From assembly GCA_044867805.1 (NCBI GenBank), contig JBIOVQ010000029.1, forward strand, positions 1 to 11,323: a DNA stretch of 11,323 bases. Reading direction: 5' to 3'. The notes below the pieces were generated by a model that saw nothing but the letters and a program-made list of their open reading frames with translations, did not search any database and was not told the origin of the DNA. This DNA comes from SG8-41 sp044867805 (lineage in GTDB: Bacteria > Pseudomonadota > Gammaproteobacteria > Burkholderiales > SG8-41). The position numbers were made by a program, and so were the translations under genes. Below, in pieces: positions 1 to 6,524 of this stretch; within the stretch, counting starts at the first letter, position 1, and each line of letters begins with the position of its first letter.

Positions 1-131
1 GGACACGTTCCGATGTATTACTCACCCGTTCGCCGCTCGCCGCCAGGGTTGCCCCCGCGCTGCCGCTCGACTTGCATGTGTAAGGCATGCCGCCAGCGTT
101 CAATCTGAGCCAGGATCAAACTCTTCAGTTT
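1..131 (-). rRNA. rrs: 16S ribosomal RNA, 5' end only (partial)
   Basis: Read on the minus strand, this stretch starts with the near-universal 16S 5' sequence (GAGTTTGATCCTGGCTCAG) and continues through the GATTGAACGCTGGCGGCATGC and ACACATGCAAGTCGA segments to helix 6 and the GTGAGTAATACATCGGAACG segment. The last of these is typical of Betaproteobacteria. The gene runs off the left edge, so only about 130 of roughly 1,530 nt are present. The mature 5' end at 131 is set by analogy with E. coli and could be off by a few bases. An assembly break inside an rRNA operon is a common reason for a contig to end here. Confidence 0.97.
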
Positions 132-241
132 AATCACTGCAAAGTATTAACTCGCTTGACGTATGTTTGCGTCGTGCGAGCACTTCTGTACGTTGAGATA
201 CCGCGAACGCAAAATATCCGCGCCGCGGGCCCCCAGACATC

Positions 242-253
242 AAGTGCCCACAC
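242..253 (-). promoter_or_regulatory. boxC-like rRNA leader motif
   Basis: The minus strand reads GTGTGGGCACTT just after boxA. The same GTGTGGGCACT motif follows boxA in the E. coli rRNA leader, so its identity and position fit an rRNA leader signal. Its exact role is less well established than that of boxA. Confidence 0.65.
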
Positions 254-261
254 TTATCGGC

Positions 262-280
262 TGTAAATTGTTAAAGAGCG
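262..280 (-). promoter_or_regulatory. rRNA leader boxA antitermination element
   Basis: On the minus strand the core reads GCTCTTTAACAA (268-279), followed by TTTACA. This matches the boxA of proteobacterial rRNA leaders, which as RNA is bound by NusB-NusE (S10) to assemble the complex that protects long untranslated rRNA from Rho termination. It lies about 150 nt before the 16S 5' end, a normal location. Confidence 0.9.
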
Positions 281-330
281 CTTCGTTTCTAAGAGGTACC
301 GCAAACCACCGCGGCCTGACTTAGAGGAGT

Positions 331-350
331 GCGGGAGGAATTCCGCCCGC
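331..350 (-). repeat. inverted repeat just downstream of tRNA-fMet
   Basis: The sequence GCGGG-A-GGAATTCC-G-CCCGC is a 20-bp palindrome with one mismatched position per arm. As RNA on the minus strand it could form a hairpin beginning 6 nt after the encoded CCA end of the tRNA. It is followed by ACUCCUC rather than a U-run, so it does not look like an intrinsic terminator. It may help process the tRNA 3' end or separate it from the rRNA precursor. Confidence 0.5.
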
Positions 351-356
351 ATCCGA

Positions 357-433
357 TGGTAGCGGGGAGAGGATTTGAACCTCTGACCTTCGGGTTATGA
401 GCCCGACGAGCTGCCAGACTGCTCCACCCCGCG
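357..433 (-). tRNA. initiator tRNA-fMet (anticodon CAU)
   Basis: The minus strand folds as a 77-nt tRNA with encoded CCA (357-359). The 5' acceptor strand CGCGGGG pairs with CCCCGC, the anticodon loop CTCATAA carries CAU, and the T arm is AGAGG-TTCAAAT-CCTCT. Three consecutive G-C pairs in the anticodon stem (GGG/CCC) and an unpaired 1-72 position mark it as the initiator rather than elongator Met tRNA. The 1-72 mismatch here is C1-U72, whereas E. coli has C1-A72. The formylated tRNA starts translation at the ribosomal P site. It has its own strong promoter upstream and lies on the same strand as the 16S gene, 225 bp before it. Confidence 0.97.
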
Positions 434-448
434 CCAGGTAGACCGGGA

Positions 449-500
449 ATTATAGCGGGTCTGGCGCAAGCGAGTCAACCAATTTGGGGAAGTTTTTCAA
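449..500 (-). promoter_or_regulatory. strong sigma70 promoter for tRNA-fMet and probably the rRNA operon
   Basis: On the minus strand a -35 TTGACT (473-478) and a perfect -10 TATAAT (449-454) are separated by 18 bp. The start point should be near 441-443, only about 9 nt before the mature tRNA. The discriminator after the -10 is GC-rich (TCCCGG), as in promoters under stringent ppGpp/DksA control. An AT-rich stretch with A- and T-tracts (479-500) sits where an UP element would contact the RNA polymerase alpha subunit. Together these resemble an rRNA P1-type promoter. The start site and regulation are inferred. Confidence 0.88.
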
Positions 501-553
501 TCGCTTGCACCATCCGGCAGGCGAGCCGAAAAAGCGCCGCATCAGCGTGATTT

Positions 554-570
554 GCGGGGAGAAATCCCGC
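554..570 (-). terminator. weak hairpin just after the RND pump gene
   Basis: A 5-bp stem (GCGGG/CCCGC) with a 7-nt loop begins 2 nt after the pump stop codon. It is not followed directly by a U-run on the minus strand; a T5 tract comes only about 27 nt later. It could act as a weak or Rho-assisted terminator, or protect the mRNA 3' end. The tRNA promoter starts about 55 bp further on. Confidence 0.3.
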
Positions 571-572
571 GT

Positions 573-3500
573 CTAGCGTCCCACCGCCGCTACCGCGCGA
601 CGGCGCCGGAAGTAATCGCTGAGCCCGTCCATGCTGACGTAGAAGGTAGGCGTGACGTACAACGTCAGCATCTGCGAGAACAACAGGCCGCCCACGACGG
701 CGATCCCGAGCGGCTGACGCACCTCCGACCCGGTGCCCGTGCCGAAGGCAAGGGGCAGGGCCGCGCAGATGGCGGCCAGGGTGGTCATCATGATCGGCCG
801 GAACCGGATCAGGCAGGCTTCGACGATGGCTTCTTGCGCCGGAAGCGCCTTTTCCCTCTGCAGCTGCAGCGCGAAATCCACCATCATGATCCCGTTCTTC
901 TTCACCAGTCCCACGAGCAGGATGATCCCCACGAAGCTGAAGATATTGAGTTCCATATTGAACAGGAACAGCACCAGCAATGCCCCGAACCCCGCGAACG
1001 GCAGCGCAGTGAGTATGGTGATCGGATGGACGTAGTGCTCATAGAGGATTGCCAGCACCATGTAGATCACGAGGATCGTGATCAGCAGCAGTATCGGCAG
1101 GGTCCGGAACGCGTCCTGAAACGCCTTCGCGCTGCCCGCCATCTTTGCGGAAACCCCGGCCGGGAGCGTCTCCGCAGCCAGGCCCTCGAGGCGCGAAACG
1201 GCGTCGCCAATCGAAACGCCCGGCGCGAGGTTGAACGAAACCACCACGGCAGTGAGTTGACCGTAGTGGTTCACCGATACCGGGCCGACACCCATGCTCA
1301 CTTCGGCCACGGCGTGAATCGGCACCATGCGGCCGGTGCTGGACTGAACGTAGAGCGACCGAAGCGCATTGATATCGCGCTGGAACCGGGGATCCAGTTC
1401 CAGCAGCACGAGATACTGGTCAGTGGCGCCGTACAGGGTGCTGATCTGACGGCCGCCATAGGCGTTATAGAGCGCCGTCTCGATCTGTTGCGGCGACACG
1501 CCCAGTACTGCCGCGCGGTCGCGGAGTATGTTGATCTGGATCTCGGGATTGCGCAGCTCCAGGCTGGTGCTTACTTCCCGCAGGAAATCCGATTCACGCA
1601 GCCGGGTCTCGAACTCCTGCGCCTCGGCGTAGAGCGTTTTCAGATTGGAGCCCTGCACGACCATCTGGTAGTCGGCATTTCCCGCCAGGCCCCCGATGTT
1701 GATCGCCGGCGGATTGTTCATGAACACCCGCAGCCCCAGTGCCCCTCCCGCGAACGGCCGGCGCAATTCCTGGATCACCTGGTCGGCGGACAGCTTGCGC
1801 TCTTGGCGCGGCTTCAGGCGCACGATCAACCTGCCGAGATTGTCGCCGGTCGTGCCCCCGGTACCCTGCCCGGCGGTGGACATCACGGCCTCGACATCGG
1901 GGTGCTTCTGGACGATCTCCGCGGCGACGCGCTGCCGCCGCTCGAGCTCGGCAAACGGGATGCCCTCTGGTGCCCGCGTGTTTCCGAATATCACGCCGGT
2001 GTCCTGCCGCGGGATGAAGCCTTGCGGGACCATGCGGTACAGGACTACCGTCAAGGCGAGGAAAACGACCGATGCGATGAGCATCAGGCCCCTGTGCCGC
2101 ATGGTCCAGCGCAGGCTGGTCCCGTAAAAATCGCGCGACGAGTCGAACAGTCTCTCGAAAAACTGGTAGACGCGGCCATGTCCGTGCGTCGGCTTGAGCA
2201 TCAGGCTGCACATCATCGGCGTCATCGACAACGCAACCGCCCCGGAAATCAGCACCGCCACGCCGATCGTCACGGCAAACTCCCGGAACAGCCGTCCCAG
2301 CAGCCCTTCCATGAAGAGGATGGGGATGAATACGGCCGACAGCGAAACCGTCATCGAGAGCACGGTGAACGCGATTTCCCTGGATCCATCGAGCGCGGCG
2401 CGCAGACGATCCTTGCCCATCTCCATGTGACGAGTGATGTTCTCGAGCACCACGATCGCGTCGTCCACCACGAACCCGACTGCCAGAATGATGGCCATCA
2501 GGGACAGGTTGTTGAGGCTGAACCCGAGCAGATACATCGCCGCGAAGGTGCCGATCACCGACGTCGGCAGGATCAGGGCCGTAATGATCGTGGAGCGCGC
2601 GTTGCGCAGAAACGCCAGGATCACGAGCACCACCAGGATCACCGAGAGCATGAGGTGGAACTCCACTTCATGGATCGAATCCCGGATGAACTCCGACCGG
2701 TCGTTGACCACGGCGACCTTCACCCCCGGCGGGGCCTCGCGCTCGATTTCCGGCAGCAGGTCCCGCACGCGTCTCACGACTTCGACCGTATTGGCTCCGG
2801 GCTGGCGAAAAACGCCGAGGCCGATGTTGCGCTCCCCATTGAGCCAGCTTTTGACCCGTGCATTCTCGATCCCGTCTTCCGCCCACCCGATATCCGACAG
2901 CCGGACCGGCATCCCGTCCTGGTAGGCGACGATCAGGTCGTTGAATCCGCTCGCGCGCTCGAGCTTGCCGGATGACTTGACGGTAAAACTGCGGGCGCTG
3001 CCCTGCAGCACGCCGGAGGGAAGATTGCTGTTCGCGTTCTGTATGGCGCTGACGATCCGGTCCAGGCCGAGCCCGCGTTTCGAAAGCGCCTCGGGATTGA
3101 CATAGACCCGCACCGCGTACTTCTGCGCCCCGAAAACGATGACCTGCGCCACCCCGTTGATGCTCGACAGCCGCTGCGCGATGTTCGTCTCGGCAAATTC
3201 GTGCAGTTGCTGCAGCGGCATGGTCTTGGCGCTGACTGCCAGGAAAATGATGGTGAAATCCGCCGGATTGACCTTGCGCAGCGTCGGCGGATCCACGCCG
3301 TCCGGAAGGCGCCGCATCGCCTGCGAGATGGCGGTCTGCACGTCCTGGGCCGCCGAATCGATGTCACGCTCCAGGCTGAATTGCAGGGTGATGCGCGTCC
3401 TGCCCGTGCTGCTGACCGAATTCATGCTGTCAACGCCGGGGATCTGGCTGAACTGCCGCTCCAGCGGCGTGGCAACGGTCGATGCCATGATCTCAGCGTT

Positions 3501-3662
3501 TGCCCCGCGCAGCTCCGCGTCGACCCGGATGGTCGGGAAATCGACGCTGGGCAGCTCGTTCACCGGCAGCACCCGGAACGCGAAAAGGCCGAAGAAGATA
3601 ATGGCTGCGACCAGCACGGTCGTTGCGACCGGCCGATCGATGAAGATTCGCGAGAGGTTCAT
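573..3662 (-). CDS. RND multidrug efflux pump, HAE1 family, MdtB/MdtC-like
   Basis: This is the inner-membrane, proton-driven pump of a tripartite efflux system that takes drugs or other amphipathic compounds from the periplasm or outer leaflet and passes them to a TolC channel. At 1,029 aa it has the full family length. The start IFIDRPVATTVL is the typical first transmembrane segment. Two porter lobes and two sets of membrane helices follow. The proton-relay pair Asp400-Asp401 lies in GFVVDDAIVVLEN (TM4), and the relay lysine Lys922 in LVKKNGIMMVDFA (TM10), so it should be active. The start was chosen at 3662 because homology begins there; an upstream ATG at 3701 would add 13 unrelated residues inside the adaptor gene. 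It begins 4 nt after the adaptor stop. It resembles MdtB/MdtC, but only one RND gene is present. The substrate cannot be read from sequence. Confidence 0.95.
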   Translation of the reverse strand: MNLSRIFIDRPVATTVLVAAIIFFGLFAFRVLPVNELPSVDFPTIRVDAELRGANAEIMASTVATPLERQFSQIPGVDSMNSVSSTGRTRITLQFSLERDIDSAAQDVQTAISQAMRRLPDGVDPPTLRKVNPADFTIIFLAVSAKTMPLQQLHEFAETNIAQRLSSINGVAQVIVFGAQKYAVRVYVNPEALSKRGLGLDRIVSAIQNANSNLPSGVLQGSARSFTVKSSGKLERASGFNDLIVAYQDGMPVRLSDIGWAEDGIENARVKSWLNGERNIGLGVFRQPGANTVEVVRRVRDLLPEIEREAPPGVKVAVVNDRSEFIRDSIHEVEFHLMLSVILVVLVILAFLRNARSTIITALILPTSVIGTFAAMYLLGFSLNNLSLMAIILAVGFVVDDAIVVLENITRHMEMGKDRLRAALDGSREIAFTVLSMTVSLSAVFIPILFMEGLLGRLFREFAVTIGVAVLISGAVALSMTPMMCSLMLKPTHGHGRVYQFFERLFDSSRDFYGTSLRWTMRHRGLMLIASVVFLALTVVLYRMVPQGFIPRQDTGVIFGNTRAPEGIPFAELERRQRVAAEIVQKHPDVEAVMSTAGQGTGGTTGDNLGRLIVRLKPRQERKLSADQVIQELRRPFAGGALGLRVFMNNPPAINIGGLAGNADYQMVVQGSNLKTLYAEAQEFETRLRESDFLREVSTSLELRNPEIQINILRDRAAVLGVSPQQIETALYNAYGGRQISTLYGATDQYLVLLELDPRFQRDINALRSLYVQSSTGRMVPIHAVAEVSMGVGPVSVNHYGQLTAVVVSFNLAPGVSIGDAVSRLEGLAAETLPAGVSAKMAGSAKAFQDAFRTLPILLLITILVIYMVLAILYEHYVHPITILTALPFAGFGALLVLFLFNMELNIFSFVGIILLVGLVKKNGIMMVDFALQLQREKALPAQEAIVEACLIRFRPIMMTTLAAICAALPLAFGTGTGSEVRQPLGIAVVGGLLFSQMLTLYVTPTFYVSMDGLSDYFRRRRAVAAVGR

Positions 3663-3666
3663 GGCT

Positions 3667-4899
3667 CTAGCCCTTGGAGCCGGCGCTCCCGGCCCCGTCA
3701 CCCTTGCCTTTGCCCTTCTTGCCCTTGCGGTCGCCTTTCTCCGCGTCTGCGACGCCCCTGGTGCCCGCGACCCGCACCCGGGCGCCTTCCTGCAATGCCT
3801 GCGGAATCTCGGTGATCACCTGGTCGCCTCCCCGTACCCCGGATGCGATGACGACCTCGCTGCCGATCTGGCGGGCGATTTTCACGGGCCGCACCTGCGC
3901 CCGGCTTTCCCCATCGATCAGGTACACAAAACTCCCGTCCTGCCCTGGCTGCACCGCGGCTTCCGGGACGACCACGGCGTCGGGCTCGATCCTGAGAACG
4001 ATGCGCACGTTGACGAACTGCCCGGGCCACAGGATTTCGGATTTGTTCGCCGCGCGCGTCTTGAGCACGACCGTCCCGGTCTGCGGTGTAACCGTGTTGT
4101 CGATGAACACCAGCTTTCCCTCCGCCACCGCCGGCGCATTTCGGTCAGGGAGGATCTCGATCCGCATGTCCTTCCCATTCTCGTAGCGCCGAATTTCCTC
4201 GAGTTGTCGCTCCGGTATGCTGAACGTGGCCAAAATGGGGTCCGTGCTGTTGATGGTCACCAGCGGCGCCCCGCCGCCTCCCGCCGGCACGAGGTTTCCC
4301 GATTTGACCGCCAACGCCCCGGTGCGCCCCGTGATCGGCGCACGGATACGCGAGAACTCGAGCTGGATGCGCGCCTGCTCCAGCAGCGCGCGGTCCGCCG
4401 CGACGGTCGCTTCGAGGGACTTGGTCGACGTCACCGCAACGTCGAATTCCTGTTGGGTGATGAATTCGCGCTTGAGCAGGGGTGCGAGCCGCTCCTGCTG
4501 CACGCGCGCGTTCTCAAGCTGCGCCTGGTCGCGCGCGAGCTGCGCCTGCGCCTGGTTGTGGGAAGCCTGGTACGTCCGCGGGTCGATCTCGAAAAGCAAT
4601 TGGCCGGCCCGCACCTTGTCGCCTTCCTTGAACAGCACCGATTGCAGGACCCCCGACACCTGCGCCCGCACCTGCACGCTGTGCTCGGGCTCGACCGTGC
4701 CGACCGCCTCGATCACGACCGGCATCGGCTTGATCACGGCGGCGGTCGCCTTCACGGCGAGCGCTCCGCCGCGGCCTTTCCCGCCCTTGCCGCCCTTGGG
4801 GTCGGACGCGGCGACGGCGCCCTGCTGCCACCACCACCAGGCGCCGTAGCTGCCCGCTGCGAGGGTGACAAACACTATTGCCATTGCGAGTCGCTTCAT
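3667..4899 (-). CDS. periplasmic adaptor (membrane fusion protein) of the RND efflux system
   Basis: This HlyD/AcrA-type adaptor would bridge the RND pump and the outer-membrane channel. The 410-aa protein begins with an uncleaved anchor or signal segment (about residues 3-24) with no lipobox cysteine, so it is probably not a lipoprotein. Then come a split lipoyl domain (about 73-108 and 180-204), an alpha-helical hairpin (about 110-180), a beta-barrel (about 213-304, with the conserved WPGQFVNVRI segment) and a membrane-proximal domain (about 305-380). Odd features are a WWWW run at 21-24, a Gly/Lys-rich linker at 35-45 and a Lys/Gly tail at about 388-410. The ATG at 4899 overlaps the TGA of the channel gene, implying translational coupling. 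A start at 5169 would add 90 residues that merely read the channel gene in another frame. Confidence 0.93.
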   Translation of the reverse strand: MKRLAMAIVFVTLAAGSYGAWWWWQQGAVAASDPKGGKGGKGRGGALAVKATAAVIKPMPVVIEAVGTVEPEHSVQVRAQVSGVLQSVLFKEGDKVRAGQLLFEIDPRTYQASHNQAQAQLARDQAQLENARVQQERLAPLLKREFITQQEFDVAVTSTKSLEATVAADRALLEQARIQLEFSRIRAPITGRTGALAVKSGNLVPAGGGGAPLVTINSTDPILATFSIPERQLEEIRRYENGKDMRIEILPDRNAPAVAEGKLVFIDNTVTPQTGTVVLKTRAANKSEILWPGQFVNVRIVLRIEPDAVVVPEAAVQPGQDGSFVYLIDGESRAQVRPVKIARQIGSEVVIASGVRGGDQVITEIPQALQEGARVRVAGTRGVADAEKGDRKGKKGKGKGDGAGSAGSKG

Positions 4900-6341
4900 C
4901 TCGTCAGCACCGTGTTCGAGTTTTGATCGCTGGCCCCGATTGCGAAGTTTAGCCGCCCTACCGCCGTAAACCAGTCCAGAAACGACTGGATTCTCAGTAC
5001 CCGGGCGTTCGATTCCTCGACCTGCGCGGTAATCAGGTCGAGCAGCGAGCCAAACCCGCCGCGGTAGCGCGCGAGCGTCGCTTCCGCCGTCTGCTGCGCC
5101 GCCCGCAGCTGCACGGCGGTCGTGCTCACGCCGCCGGCCGCCGTCTGCACGTCGTAATACGATTGCCACACCTCCAGTTCCGCCTGCCTCGACAGCGCGT
5201 CGCGGCTGGCCTCGGCCTGCGACGCTCTTGCCTCCGCCTGGCGCACGCTATAGGTATGGTTGAAGCCGGTGAAAATCGGGACACGCAACGTAACCAGCGC
5301 GCTGTTGGTGTCCGTAAAAGGGCGGTCGTCGCCATAGAATGTCCGCCCTGTGGCTGCGTTCAGCTGCAAGGTCGGCCAATAGCTCCTGGAGGTGGCGTCG
5401 ACCTGCGCGCGGGCCGCGCGCGCCTCAGCTTCCGCGGCGATGAGGTCCGGGCGGTTGAGCTTGGCGCGGTTCAGTATGTCGTTCAAGGATTCGGTGATCT
5501 CGCGGATGCGGGGCTCGCCCTCGAAAGACTGGACCCGCAGCGTGGCGTTCACGGGCAGCCCGACAACCGACGAGAGCCCCCCGCGTGCCTTTTCCAGCTC
5601 TCCCCGGCTGCGCGTCAGGTTGAGCTGAGCCTGCGCCACTTGCGTTTCAGCGCGATAGACGTCGGCCGCAGTCGCGAGTCCCCCTTCGCGCCGGCGCTGC
5701 GTAGCGTCAAGCGACGTGTTCACGCTCTTCAGGAACAGCTCGTTCGACCTCACCAGCGCCTCGAAGCCCAGGTAGCGGTAGTACGCCTGCTCCACCTGGA
5801 ACACGACGTCCTGGAGCACCCGGTTTTGCGACAGGGCCGCCGCAAGGGCCCGGTACTCGGCGGCCTCGACCCGGCTGTCCCCTGCTCCAAAGTCGTACAG
5901 CAGCCAGGTCAGCGTGAGCGCCGGGCCGTAGCGCGTCAGCCACGGGTTTTGGTTACCCGTCTGGCCGCCCGACTCGCTGCGCTGCCACATGAGCTCGCCC
6001 GAGATCTGCGGCAGGTCATCCGCCTTCTCGATTCCTATGCCGGCGGCCTCGGCACGCGCGGCGTACCAAGCCTGCCGCGTGCGGGGATTATTCTGCAGCG
6101 CCAGCTCCGTCAGCTCGGGGAGCGACAGCGGGCGATCGTCCTGCAGGCGCGCGACAGGCGGCTCCGGCACCTGCGGCAGCGCGCTCGGCGGCTGCCACAT
6201 CGCGCCGGGCGCCCTGGGCACGTAGCGCTCGGTATTGAACGGATCCCACCCAACGCCCTCCGCCGACTGGGCAGTCAGCGATACTCCCATCAACAGGGCC
6301 TGAGCGATTCGCCAGTGCGCCGTGCGTAGGACCAACCTCAT
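4896..6341 (-). CDS. TolC-family outer-membrane efflux channel
   Basis: This is the outer-membrane exit duct for the adjacent pump. The 481-aa protein has a hydrophobic signal peptide (about 11-27, likely cut after AQSA) and no lipobox cysteine, unlike acylated OprM-type channels. A variable stretch precedes two OEP repeats: about 72-262, containing LTWLLYDFGAGDSRVEAAEY, and about 285-470, containing LRVPIFTGFNHTYSVRQAEA and RYRGGFGSLLDLITAQ. Length and repeats fit the family. The start is uncertain: a GGAGG abuts the ATG at 6341 with no spacing, whereas an in-frame TTG at 6335 lies 6 nt beyond it, so TTG may be the true start. It is the first gene of the efflux operon; its stop overlaps the adaptor start. 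Confidence 0.92.
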   Translation of the reverse strand: MRLVLRTAHWRIAQALLMGVSLTAQSAEGVGWDPFNTERYVPRAPGAMWQPPSALPQVPEPPVARLQDDRPLSLPELTELALQNNPRTRQAWYAARAEAAGIGIEKADDLPQISGELMWQRSESGGQTGNQNPWLTRYGPALTLTWLLYDFGAGDSRVEAAEYRALAAALSQNRVLQDVVFQVEQAYYRYLGFEALVRSNELFLKSVNTSLDATQRRREGGLATAADVYRAETQVAQAQLNLTRSRGELEKARGGLSSVVGLPVNATLRVQSFEGEPRIREITESLNDILNRAKLNRPDLIAAEAEARAARAQVDATSRSYWPTLQLNAATGRTFYGDDRPFTDTNSALVTLRVPIFTGFNHTYSVRQAEARASQAEASRDALSRQAELEVWQSYYDVQTAAGGVSTTAVQLRAAQQTAEATLARYRGGFGSLLDLITAQVEESNARVLRIQSFLDWFTAVGRLNFAIGASDQNSNTVLTR

Positions 6342-6434
6342 CCTCCAAGAACCCGCGGATGAACGCTGTTGCCGGTTCCTCCGATGTGGTTCTTGTGCCG
6401 GCGTTTTCAGAGCGGGAAAATTGTGAGTCGGCGC

Positions 6435-6443
6435 ATGATAGCA
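6435..6443 (-). promoter_or_regulatory. candidate extended -10 promoter for the efflux operon
   Basis: The minus strand reads TGC-TATCAT, an extended -10 (TGn) followed by a good -10 hexamer, about 95 nt before the channel gene start. The -35 region 17 bp upstream (GGCAAA at 6458-6463) is poor, which an extended -10 can tolerate. No repressor gene lies next to the operon and I saw no clear operator. The call rests on motif match alone. Confidence 0.4.
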
Positions 6444-6524
6444 CAAAGGGCGCGTTTTTTGCCGCGCTGGCGTGTGCTAACCTCTTGGCTTCAAAAGAGA
6501 ACCGGCCGCCTGCCCGCTACCCCT

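Larger units (their letters stand above)
132..356 (-). other. rRNA operon leader / spacer between tRNA-fMet and 16S
   Basis: No protein gene lies in these 225 bp. On the minus strand the spacer holds, in order of transcription, an inverted repeat just after the tRNA (331-350), the boxA antitermination element (262-280) and a boxC-like motif (242-253), then a GC-rich stretch before the 16S 5' end. I looked for a separate sigma70 promoter and found no acceptable -35/-10 pair. The region therefore looks like transcribed leader served by the promoter upstream of the tRNA. The 5' half of the usual 16S processing stem should lie near 200-235, but its 3' partner is outside the window. Confidence 0.75.

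Noticed and set aside
132..356. A separate rRNA promoter between tRNA-fMet and 16S
   Set aside because: I checked TTGCGG and TTAGAA candidates on the minus strand; none has a partner hexamer at 16-18 bp. A non-canonical promoter cannot be excluded.
552..2975. An 807-codon open frame on the plus strand opposite the RND pump gene
   Set aside because: It is an antisense shadow in GC-rich DNA. Its translation is rich in Arg, His and Gln with no recognisable domain, while the minus strand encodes a full-length pump with intact motifs.
3139..4926. A 595-codon open frame on the plus strand opposite the pump start and adaptor
   Set aside because: It is antisense to two well-supported genes, crosses their junction, and has no family resemblance or start signal.
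6369..6524. A 52-codon N-terminal extension of sat from a TTG
   Set aside because: The extension has no resemblance to the family, overlaps the proposed efflux promoter, and Sat homologues begin at LVPPHGG.
6444..6524. A sigma70 promoter for sat
   Set aside because: TTTTTT-N17-TAACCT (6455-6483) is the best spacing I found, but both hexamers are too poor to report.
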